From assembly GCA_905250115.1 (NCBI GenBank), contig CAJNOI010000353.1:1-64000 (forward strand): 64,000 nt of DNA, in the 5' to 3' direction. The notes beneath the pieces were generated by a model. That model was given only the letters and a program-made list of their open reading frames with translations. It was not told the origin of the DNA and did not search any database. This stretch comes from Adineta steineri. Its lineage: Eukaryota; Rotifera; Eurotatoria; Adinetida; Adinetidae. Below, piece by piece: positions 47,301-57,635 of this stretch; the first letter of the stretch is position 1; every line of letters starts with the position of its first letter. The translations under genes and the position numbers were made by a program.

Positions 47301-48488
47301 AATCATTAGCTGCTAAATGAAGCTTATAGTATATATCATTAAATATCATAGATTTTTCAAATAAAAAACTATATTCAGATGATTAAACATCTTTTCACTT
47401 CAGGACTTTTTTTTTGCTAAAAGATACTAATGATCGATAGAGCCTTCTATATAGAAAAAAATCTGTTATTTTCATCAGATAAAAACTTACATTCATAAAT
47501 CCATTCTACTAGACCATTATGAACTGTATCCCGATTTCCATCTGATGTTGCTTTACTACTTGTTGTCTTTGCAATATCATATACATAAACATTAAAACTA
47601 TGAATAAAAGCCTAAAGATAAATAAATAAATAAATTTATTTATAAATATTTTTTTTTAAAAATCTTACAAAAAAATTATCCGAATTTGAATATAAAACAG
47701 CTGATAATGGTGCTGCTTGACCATCAGGAAGTGCGATTGATACAATTTTTTTCGATTTTTCATATAAATCATATTGATAATCAGTATAATATTGATGACT
47801 CTAATTAAGAAAAAAAAAATTCTATATATAATATAAAATTGTATCCGTACTTTTTCTTTAAATACTGGTGCAAGAATATAACGACTTGATGGTGAAACAA
47901 TTCCATGTCCAATATTTCCTTGTTGAATAATATTTCTATCAAATAATAATTCTCCTTGTAATTTATCACAGTTATAAATCCATATTGAATCTTTTGTATC
48001 CATATAAGAAAAATATGTATCCGATATCCATGTACCATTCCATCTATATTTATATATATTAATTAACAACACAAAAATTTAACAAAACTTACGGTTTAGG
48101 TACTTTAATTTTGAATATATCGTCTTCATTGAGTGCGATAAGATCATTAGACGATGTTGTTTTATCTATATATAAATTATCTATTTATATCATATCAAGA
48201 AATAAACACTTACCCCCAGTTGTTAGATAAATTGCACAAAGAATAAATAAACATATAACAGCAATGACAACAAACGCAATACTTAAACCTTTCCAATTTT
48301 GTTTTTTACTCGTACCACCAACTAATTCCTATAAAAGAAAATGATTACTTTATTATCAAACTCATTTAACGAATTATTATTTGAGAATTAAATTTTAAAT
48401 AGCTCACCACACAAAAAGAACAACATTGAACTACATTCGTATCATTTTCTCCTAACTCTCGCTGATGCTGTTGTTGTGTTGCAAACAT
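44302..48488 (-). CDS. DPP6/DPP10-type dipeptidyl-peptidase-like protein (catalytically dead)
   Basis: About 17 exons on the minus strand encode a type II membrane protein of the DPP4 family. With the nearest first exon (48488-48408) the protein starts MFATQQQHQRELGE and has a Cys-rich QCCSFCV stretch. The next exon, from 48328, gives ELVGGTSKKQNWKGLSIAFVV... , the cytosolic-linker/transmembrane signature shared with vertebrate DPP6/DPP10 (NWKG-I-AIA). The beta-propeller exons include NGLVEWIYE, LLFWSPNDRYLAFIKINL, PKFGDTLPLLDVYIY and FNYVYFTGSPQNHSLERQVY. In the hydrolase domain the nucleophile region reads QFGLKARGPAAVI instead of GWSYGG, so the serine is missing. The Asp (HGTADEDVHF) and His (YPDANHDF) are kept. 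DPP6/10 are non-enzymatic subunits of Kv4 channels. The stop is at 44304-44302. Confidence 0.88.
48408..48488 (-). other. Candidate first exon A of the DPP6/10-like gene (27 codons)
   Basis: ATG at 48488; encodes MFATQQQ...QCCSFCV and ends GTG|GTGAGC in phase 0, matching the acceptor at 48328. The paired cysteines could be lipidated. Its 79-nt intron makes it the most likely default start. Confidence 0.75.
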
Positions 48489-49177
48489 TAGAAAGGATTT
48501 TTTTGTATTGAAAGAAAATTAACAGAAATAATCATAATACAAAGAAGAAATAAAAGAAGCAGAAAACCGAGATAAAAAAAAAAGAAAAAAAAAGAATCGA
48601 TTGGAACTAAAAATGAATATGCAAAACTATCGACGGAAGTTATTGAATAATAGAGACAAAAAAATGGAAAAAATGACGTTCATTAGACTGTCTTTCAAAA
48701 ATAGATAGAACTAAAAAAAGAAAAACCAGAAAAGCCTTATGGAAATTAGCCAAGATATGTTTCTTATCATTTAATCCGATAAAGAAACGATATATTTTCT
48801 TTTGATTAGATATACTTTTTTTGTTTTGTTTATGATATCATTTATTACTAAATGACAATTTAAAGATGATAATAATAAAGTGCTAAATGATATTAGAGAT
48901 AATCAAGTTCCGTTTTTCTTCTTCGTCTTCTATTATATATTTACTAATATTTTACTGAATATAGAGTATTTTTCATCAGACATTTTGTTTAACTATAAGG
49001 AATATTAGTGTTTATTACACAGCATGCGAAATCTTTATTAGATCAACATATTTGTGTATATCATCTGTGAAATACAATACAAAAAGATTATTGTTTTGAT
49101 AAGCATATCATTATCCTTATATTATGCGTATCTATTTTTACTAACTTAATTAAGTTAAAATATTGCACGAAACTTAC

Positions 49178-49201
49178 TTTATAACGCATCATAGTAGCCA
49201 T
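49178..49201 (-). other. Candidate first exon B of the DPP6/10-like gene (8 codons)
   Basis: Encodes MATMMRYK, then GTAAGT in phase 0. Confidence 0.55.
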
Positions 49202-50532
49202 ATTTTAATGAGAATACAAGATATAATTGTATATTTGTAAAAAAATAACAACTATTTATGAGATTGATATATATATATATATATATATGAGAGTATTCAA
49301 AAAGATATATATAGATAGATGTATGCTTGATGTTGATTTGAAAATTAAATCACTATCGAGAAAATGTGCACATCGTCAATCGTCACGTCGAAACGGAACG
49401 ATGACGATGAAAAAGAAAAGAATAAGATCAAATAGACGACAAATAGAAAGAACAACGTCGACGACAAAGACTAACATCAGAAAGCCATGTAGATATTTCT
49501 CTCACTTGTTCTATCTTTCATCCGTCATAATTTTCAGGCAAACCATCTACATTTCATCTCTGGTATGCATTATGTTGTCACTATTTTCTCCCTTCTTATT
49601 CCTTCTTTCTTAGACGCTTCGTCGTTCGCTGTATTAGAATCCCAACTGGAGTCAATTTTTTCTTCTTTCTTCTGTTTTTTCTATTACAGAGACATCCAGA
49701 TTGAGACTGGTGGTTCTCAGTTTCTCAGTTGTGTGCTATATTTATGATAAAGGGGGAACGAGAAGAAAGAGTGAGAAAGAACAAGCAAGATATAACATTG
49801 CTATACAAATAGAACTAGTAGTACGTCATAGAAGAATATGGTTAATAATAAAATAAATGGTTGGCTTGTTTTTACTTGACTATTATTCAACTCGTAGATG
49901 TTGACGATTCTTAGTTATAATGAACGAAGAGAAAAAAAGAGGAAGAGGATCAAAACAAGACAGCTTATTAGAATTGACGTATCAAAAAAGAAATGTTTTT
50001 CTTTAGCTAGCTTTCTTTGTTATAAATTGGCAAATAAAAAGTGAAAAGATTTTCTAAATCGTTTTTTTTTTCTGCACCAGATGTTATTTGATCAATGAGC
50101 TTACATTTGATACACATCCGCACCGTCTTGTTCAAATGCATCCTTGAATTTCCTATTCTGTTTATTCAAGTGTTTAAATACAAGTAAAGATAAGAATATG
50201 AGTCAAGAAAAAAGAAATTGCTTGTAATAATTGGTATTGTTTATTTCAGAAGTTTAGTTTAAGTGCCATTCTATCTTTCTTCTTTAAATAGACTCTAGCG
50301 AAGTAAATGTACGGTAAAAGGAAAAAGTAAATATGTAAAAATAGAAAGTAGAAAAAAAAAGCGGAATTAATTGCTTATTTACTATTTGTAATGCCGATGT
50401 TGTTCGTATATTCTATACTAAAAAAATAGGTACGGGTACGGTGAAAGTCAAATATAGAGTTTTAGATAATTAGTTTCGAGGGAAAAAAAGAATAATTCAA
50501 CTATGGCGCGTTTACCTATGATATTCTATTAC

Positions 50533-50574
50533 CTGTGTATATTGTTTTGTTCGATAGTGACGAAAATGATGCAT
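50533..50574 (-). other. Candidate first exon C of the DPP6/10-like gene (14 codons)
   Basis: Encodes MHHFRHYRTKQYTQ, then GTAATA in phase 0. A basic, aromatic cytosolic tail. Confidence 0.4.
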
Positions 50575-50801
50575 GATACAAAGCATCGTTGTATTTTCTC
50601 AAAACTTTTCTCGTATAATTTAAAAAAAAGAATTTTTATTTAATATTCACCTATATACATAGAGTTTTACTCGTCTCGCTTTTTCTTATTTAATGATAAG
50701 TTATGTATATGAATCATGCATTTTCAAAGAAGCAAAATGAAATTCTTTCCTTTTTTTTCTAACAACAAAATAGTAATTACTTTCTAATTTCATTTACTTA
50801 C

Positions 50802-50849
50802 CGACATTGCACACATGCCTCTTAGAAAATTACGCGCCCAACCACCCAT
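50802..50849 (-). other. Candidate first exon D of the DPP6/10-like gene (16 codons)
   Basis: Encodes MGGWARNFLRGMCAMS, then GTAAGT in phase 0. The MGG start could be N-myristoylated (inference). Confidence 0.6.
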
Positions 50850-51141
50850 TATTTTCGTAAACTTATTATATGACTGAATAAAATATATATATATGTACTT
50901 GTATAACAAGTGTGATAAAAAAAATAAATTTTATATATATACTACTATTTAATGTCACTTTATATTATCTTTTTATTTTACTTCAATTTACTTTTCTAGA
51001 TTGCTAAAACTATATTGTTCTCATTTATTTTATTTTTGGAAGCATTCAATGTCATATCCGGAATAATATGTTCATTTGAATAAAGTAAATAGATCAGTTA
51101 GCACAAAAAGATTCTATTCAGATAGTTATTTAAAAACTTAC

Positions 51142-51144
51142 CAT
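51142..51144 (-). other. Candidate first exon E of the DPP6/10-like gene (start codon only)
   Basis: ATG immediately followed by GTAAGT; splicing would give M-ELVGG. The weakest candidate, since the motif is short. Confidence 0.25.
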
Positions 51145-52660
51145 TTCTTTTTTTGTTCAATCATCTACAAAACTTATTTTTTACGTTTATTGAACAAATA
51201 ACAATAACTACCAAACAACACTCGTTTTTTTCTTCTTACAAATGCCTAACATGATCGTTCTTTTACTATTCAAAAAAAAAAAAGAAATTATTCACTTAAA
51301 AATACTAAGTAGTAAAAAGTGCTTATAGCACAATGAAACTGATTTGAACAGAAGTTTAAACGAGTCCGAGAAAATTACTTTGACACGGATACTATTGTTC
51401 TATATAATACAATCCTTGAAATAGTGATTGAATTCGAACTAGTTGTAAAATTTAGTTTAAATTCAACGTTACAATTTAACAGGGTTCATCGGTTTTTTTT
51501 TTGTTCTGCAGTTTACTTGGTAACATATGGTAAGAATAAGATACATATTATAAAACACTAATGATATTCATGAGACAATGGATGTAAAATTCAAACTTTT
51601 GACTTTGTTAAACTGTAGAACAAAGTCATTTTGAAAATTAATTATACTCGTTAGTACTTAAAATACTGCAGAAATGAGAAAAATATCGACACATTCAAAT
51701 TAAAAACATCTTCATAGCATACTTAAATGTTATTATTAAACCAATAAACGAGAATGTGTGCTGTCTAACAAAATATAAATCACAAAATGCGGTAACTATT
51801 ACCGGAATTGGTACTTTGTTCTTGAATAAAAAAAGTTAAAACTAACTAATATCTCAAATCAAACTTATTGTTATGCTTTATATTTTACGTTGCTACAGAA
51901 AAGAGCTGAAAGTTTCAGTAAAATATTATAGATGGCATGTATAATAGTTTAAAAATCCTTCATTTCTTATATTATAATTGTAACTGTTGCTATTATCAAT
52001 ATATATTATTTTAGTTTTGAAATAATTATATAATCTTTACTATCAGAAGATTATATGTTTCTAACTAATGGTATGTATCTTTTACAATTATTGCCGAAAG
52101 AAAAAAACTAAACCCACTAGTTTTTCTACAATATGTCTATTTATTTTTCATCAATTTTCAGCTATTTTAGTAATAAGGATGTATAATTGTGATAAATTAC
52201 GCATTAACACCTTACTCAATATTTCACTGACAGTATAAGTAATTTAATACTAAAGTTAACTAGCTATAGATAACAAATCTGCTATCTTATGTGTCTTCTG
52301 TGTTTTTCTTCAAATTTACTAACAAAAAATAATGAAATGAACGTAATTAATCATTTATAATAATAATTGCAATTTGACAAAAATGTAAAACACATTTTTG
52401 TAATTTTTATTGCTAATTATATTTAAAAGTATTATATGTGCATCTTTTGAAAGAATCAATATCTCCGTATCATTCATTTAGACTTAGTTGATAAAAAATT
52501 AAAATTCATACTAAGAAGCATTTAAACAATAAAATCATGTATTTTATCTAATAGGATAATTTGAATCTGTATTAATTTTTATACGTCTTTAAAAAGTGAT
52601 TATCTGAAAATAATTTCTTTCGATCTATCTTAATTTAGTTGTAATATAGATTTGACTTAC

Positions 52661-52681
52661 TTCAAGCTGAGAATTTGTCAT
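52661..52681 (-). other. Candidate first exon F of the DPP6/10-like gene (7 codons)
   Basis: Encodes MTNSQLE, then GTAAGT in phase 0. Confidence 0.45.
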
Positions 52682-53164
52682 TATTCTCAATCGTTCTATT
52701 CATTGATTAATGCTGTTTCTATCGTGAAAAAAAAACGTCTCCTTTGAGAAAGTCAATCAATTTATTAGTTATTATGTACCTGTACTAAATCAACATTTCT
52801 TTTCGTCTGTTTTCTTTCGTCTCATTAGACACATTTCTTTTCCATCAACTACCCGAGCACTTAAATCTGGTATAAATTAATTATTTTGGATTGTTTTCTT
52901 TCTATTTTTCTCAGATGGTCGTCGCTTGATATATCAAGGCCTCGAATATCATATTTTTCTAATCCAACCAAGACGATTGCTACCATTACAGTATTTATAG
53001 ACGCATTAAATACAAAATCTAAATTAAGATTTCTAATTATATTTTAATTTATCTCGATTTATACAAAAAAATATCTCTCTTATTTCCATATCAGATGAGT
53101 TTCGAATGATAAAATCATAGAATAAAAAAGAAAATCTTGATAACATACAACGTATGGATCTTAC

Positions 53165-53182
53165 TTTTTTCTTTACTGACAT
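53165..53182 (-). other. Candidate first exon G of the DPP6/10-like gene (6 codons)
   Basis: Encodes MSVKKK, then GTAAGA in phase 0. Confidence 0.4.
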
Positions 53183-54364
53183 AATTTCTATTTGATTGTT
53201 TCCAGTAAATCATCATATCGGAAGAAAAAAAAATTTCCTTAAAAAAAATAACTAATGTAGACTGATTAGTTTTTTTTTGCTATAAGACAAACTTTCATTA
53301 ATAACATCTGAGTGAGATATTTTGGCATGCTTTGCGTGTTATCTTAATGCTCTTTAAAGACAACAAGCGAAACAGAATATTGATGTAGGCAATGTTCGTC
53401 CTTCCTATACTTAACAGCTGTCTTCGTCAACATCAATCATTATGATGGAGATAAATAGTACAGACATTTGTCTATAGAAAAGCCTTCAATTGAAACTACG
53501 ACCTACAAATCTTGTCATCTTTAATATTAATCATAAGAATTATGAAAATATTTTTCTTTTCAGAATTAATGATCGTTTTTTGAATCAGTTGTAGACAACT
53601 AATAAATACATCAATTACCAATGTATTGACAGATATAAATTAACACATTTTATTAGTTGATAGAAAGATGATGACAACATTTTATTAAATTATTTATCTT
53701 TGTCATTTATTATTAATAAAAGATCCAATTTATTATTGAACTTTTTATTATTTGTTTATAATGTTTAAAACAAAACAGAGTTTGAACTAAAAAAAAACGT
53801 CTACTCTTTATTATTATCATACATATTCATTTATTATTAAGAGATGTTTACTGTAAAAGAAAAATCCCTGAAAGCCTAATCATCTCATCCGCTGCTCTAC
53901 TTAATCTATTTGTGACACTCATATACACATAAACATAGAAAAGACCAAGGAACATTGGTTGCGTTCTGCATTGCATATATATATATATATAAAACAAAAA
54001 AGGAACTTTAATTATGGAACAAAGAATGTATTGTTATAACATTTTATCTACTTCTAATAAACATCTGTTAATTTTGCTACTACACTGTTGAAAAACAATG
54101 TGATTTGATTATTCATTCTAACTCTTAAACTCACTTATATTTTATTTTTATATATAATTAATTCCATATTTCGAATATTCATGAATATGATAATTACATA
54201 TCAATGAATATAAACAATAGTTATTAATGCACTCTAATCGAACATTTGTCATAATAGTCTGTAAATTATATAAATAAATCATTCTCTTTAAAGAGTATTA
54301 AAACTAATTATTTTGATAAAACATCACCAAAATGATAATTTTTTAATCGAAATACATCACTTAC

Positions 54365-54385
54365 CGGAAGTGCAGTTCGATACAT
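54365..54385 (-). other. Candidate first exon H of the DPP6/10-like gene (7 codons)
   Basis: Encodes MYRTALP, then GTAAGT in phase 0. Confidence 0.45.
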
Positions 54386-54651
54386 TTTTAGAACGTTAAA
54401 TTAACCAACTCATATACAAGTCCGAGATCTTATAAGAGAAAAAAAGAGATGCAAAACAAAATCCCATTTTCTGCTAGATGCCTTCATTGAACATGAAATT
54501 AGTGTAGACAACTGTAAACACGCACACAAGAGACTTTAATAAGCTATACAAAAAGAAACTTGGAGCTTAAGAACAAGCACGCAAATTATTAACTTAAACT
54601 AGAAAGGAACTAAACTATCAGTTTCTATATATTTTTTAGTCAAATAATTAC

Positions 54652-54687
54652 CTGTCCACCCATAGAATTATTATTTTCTTTCAACAT
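54652..54687 (-). other. Candidate first exon I of the DPP6/10-like gene (12 codons)
   Basis: Encodes MLKENNNSMGGQ, then GTAATT in phase 0. The upstream-most candidate; 5'-proximal sequence (54800-55350) has richer GC and GA/CT tracts, consistent with a promoter. Confidence 0.5.
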
Positions 54688-55722
54688 TTTGTCGTTGTTA
54701 ATTGAATATTATTTTCGATGTAGAAAAAAAAATTAAAATTAAATCGTCGTCAATAAGAATTTCGAGGAAGTTCGGAGAAACAATAAATACCAAGAACTAT
54801 TGTATTATATGAGAGAAAAGTGAAGCATGTAATGTTAATCAGTTCATCATCGTCTTATTATTCGTCGTCGTTGTTGTTATTGCCGTTTCTGTCAATCGGG
54901 AGAAAAGTACAATTGGTCTTAACAAACTATTTACATTATCAACACCATAGCCAAACTCAACAACAACAAGTAACAGAGAAAAAGAAGAAATGACACTCGC
55001 TCGAAGAAAATTGATATCATCATGGCCCCAACCAAACGTTCGTCTATAGTTTTGTGTTAAGATAGGGGGAGAGAGAGAGAGACAGAGAGACGAGACGAGA
55101 GAAAAACCACTAGTTGTAATGTCCTAGCAGAATATATGAACAAATAACTAGAGATAGCGGATGAGACTTTTTTTCCATCGGGAACTATAAGAGTAGGAAC
55201 GAGTTTTTCCTCTTCTTTCCCTTATTTCTTTGTTCTATTATCGACGGCGACAACGAATAGCGATGATTATCATCGGACGAAAGACCCCCATCATCACAGT
55301 CACGTACATAAAAAAACGAGATGTCTCGTTCTTTATTTGTTAGGCTGACAAATTCTTCTTCTTCTTATTTTCCTAGAACTATCTACGTGTTTCTATTTAT
55401 CCTTAGTCTCTACTATTTTGCTCTATACACATTGTGTTTTCTTTTCCATATTCACATGCTTTATAAAGTCATATACACGTACAACTATTGATTATATTTT
55501 GTAATTGAATCGTGATCTATTTCATCAGAATAAGTAATAATAATAATAACAACAAAAACAACTACAAAAGAAAAAAAACTTTAAGTGTCACCAGGGAAAT
55601 CAGTGATAATCAATCATATGAAGTTAGCGGGTATAGATATGTAAGAATAAAAACCAAAAGAAAAAGAAAGAACAGAGACTTTTCAAAGTGAAACACATAA
55701 ACTGTGCATGCAAACACGTTCA

Positions 55723-57037
55723 TTAAATATCAACAATGACATAGACATCATGTGTTGACGCTTCTTCATGTATTTGCATATTTGAATAAGTAATCGCTTT
55801 GACTTCAGTTCCTTGTGTATGTCGTGATAGATCAAATGTTTCACCATAACCACGAGCAATAATACGTAATTCATTACGATCAAACAAAATAATTTCAATT
55901 TTTCGTGCAACAAAATAATCTTCAGTACCATAAATTTCAAGCCATTCAGATAAAAATTTATATAATAAATTTTGTAAATCACCTTCAGCTCGAATATCAA
56001 TTTGTTTCATATCACGATTTTCAATACCTTCAATATCAGTCATATATCCAAACATACCCATAACTACCTAAAAAAAAATTGAAATATATTTCATTTTGAT
56101 AGTTGATCTTTTGAATGAAAAAGAAATAAGATTTCTTTAATATTAAGCTTATTAGTAAGATTGAAAGATTAAACTTCTGACAGATAAAACTTTTCTTAAC
56201 ATGAAAATTCGATTATAGATGAATTGTAAATAATCCAATAAAGTATTTTCTGATCAGCATTTCCTTTCATGCTAGATAGAAGAATTTCTTTTATTTACAC
56301 TGTTCGAACTAATAAATACTCGTACGAGATAGACTATTTTAATACGGAAATGAGATATAGAGATGCACGGAAGTGAGAATCCTTGAAAAATATTTTTCAT
56401 AAAAACAAAATAAAATCGTAAACTTTGTTTCTTACTATTAATAATAATACATTTTATTATGAATATATAATATGATTTTAAACTATTATTCATAATCAAA
56501 ATATTTGATATTATTCTTTTTCTCTTCTATCACATATTTGACATATCATAGTTCAAAACAAACTCTTGACTTAATATGCTATAAATTCAATTCAATCAAG
56601 TAATGTTGCTGTTTTTTTATACAGATTGATAATTTTAAAAATTATATCTTATAAAACTAAAGTAGAAATTCTTTATTTATATATTCTAATATAAAAAGGA
56701 ATACATAAACTATAGGTATGAGATAATGGACATTATGAGAAACATGTATAATTTCTAGGTTTTTAAAAATACAATAGGGGTATGTGCAATGTTTTAGATC
56801 ACATAGATAATTCATCACAGGCTAAATATTTCATTAACTAACTTGTTCAAATGATTCTTCGAGGGAATCACCCCATGCATGAATTTGTACATCAGCTGTA
56901 TTATCAAGAAACTCATATTTAATATCGGGATAATCAAATTTAACATCTTCATTTGATGATGATGGACCATTTTCTTCTTCATCTTGATTAGATTTTATAT
57001 TTGATTCTTTGTTTTTATTCTGAGTATCTTTTGACAT
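55723..57037 (-). CDS. ZBTB8OS: Archease, cofactor of the RTCB tRNA-splicing ligase
   Basis: Two exons (57037-56843 and 56067-55723) encode 179 residues with an intron of 775 nt. After an acidic Asn/Ser-rich N terminus of ~40 residues comes the archease domain: YEFLDNTADVQIHAWGDSLEE with the metal-binding Asp, VVMGMFGYMTD, FLSEWLEIYGTEDYFVARKI, HTQGTEVKAITYSNMQI and the C-terminal VYVIVDI. Archease accelerates guanylation and turnover of RTCB, the ligase for tRNA exons and XBP1 mRNA. The ATG at 57037 is used; frame upstream reaches a TTG at 57061 but no earlier ATG. Its start lies only 10 nt after the stop of the upstream small gene. I see no AG acceptor in that spacer. The long intron is unusual for this locus. 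Confidence 0.93.
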
Positions 57038-57047
57038 TTTGTATTTT

Positions 57048-57329
57048 TTAATGTCGTTCAAATGTTGGATTTAATTCAGTTTGTTTTTCAGCAAGACGTT
57101 GTTGTTCAATAAGTTCAGCTTGATTTTGTCGTATAGTAAGTGCTGTTTCAAGACGATCTTTACCACGTCGACGAATATCTGGTAAATATTCGGTTTTAGC
57201 TTTATATAATTGATGACAAACAGCAGCAAATGCAAGACCAGTAAGACCAATTAAAATTGTCGCTGTTATTCGATGTGCTCGATCGTAAATAGCAGTACGA
57301 TTTTGTATTCGAAATAGACGGGCTAACAT
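57048..57329 (-). CDS. Small single-pass membrane protein, COX14-like
   Basis: An intronless 93-codon frame from the ATG at 57329. The N terminus is basic and amphipathic (MLARLFRIQNR), then YDRAHRITATILIGLTGLAFAAV forms one transmembrane segment at about 21-40. A charged helical tail follows (RRRGKDRLETALTIRQNQAEL...). The order DxxHR-x-T-x-x-T/I-L-x-G-x-T before the helix and K-x-x-Y after it resembles COX14, a small inner-membrane factor for cytochrome c oxidase assembly, but the tail is longer than I expect and I am not certain. It is followed after 10 nt by archease on the same strand, and is divergent from the TIR gene 306 nt away. Confidence 0.6.
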   Translation of the reverse strand: MLARLFRIQNRTAIYDRAHRITATILIGLTGLAFAAVCHQLYKAKTEYLPDIRRRGKDRLETALTIRQNQAELIEQQRLAEKQTELNPTFERH

Positions 57330-57635
57330 TTGAAATAACAATTTTGAAACATACGAAACTCTTCCAGAGATTATTGTTTTATTATTCTACATCTATCCTA
57401 TGGTAAAACTTGGATAGAATGGATTTTTTTATGACATTTATTTATAAGAATTTCTTATACAATAATTTATACATTATAATAAATATGAATAAAAATAAAA
57501 ATGTAAATCATATAAAAAAATACATATATGTCTGTAGATGGTAGGAGTGTTTTTATGATTCATCGAACGGGGGTGGTTGATTAACTGAATCATTTTATGA
57601 ATTGATTCAGTATAATACAAAAATCATTTTCAAAG
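57330..57635. other. Divergent promoter region (COX14-like/archease versus ARM-TIR-SAM)
   Basis: A 306-nt AT-rich spacer between divergent genes. GATTCAG (AG at 57609-57610), 26 nt before the + strand ATG, is a possible unpaired splice acceptor. No clear core promoter motif is recognised. Confidence 0.5.

Larger units (their letters stand above)
48489..55722. other. 7.2-kb region upstream of the DPP6/10-like gene
   Basis: There is no independent gene that I can support. The stretch is AT-rich, with an (AT)n at about 49268-49288 and a GA-rich tract at 55067-55101. Its main structure is a scatter of short ATG-initiated, phase-0 exons on the minus strand, listed separately. The frame at 49227-49613 (+) is low-complexity Lys/Arg and is not accepted. 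The 3' flank of archease begins near 55700. Confidence 0.5.

Noticed and set aside
49227-49613. 128-codon + strand frame upstream of the DPP-like gene
   Set aside because: Composition is Lys/Arg/Ile simple sequence including an (AT)n translated as Ile-Tyr; antisense to the first-exon region.
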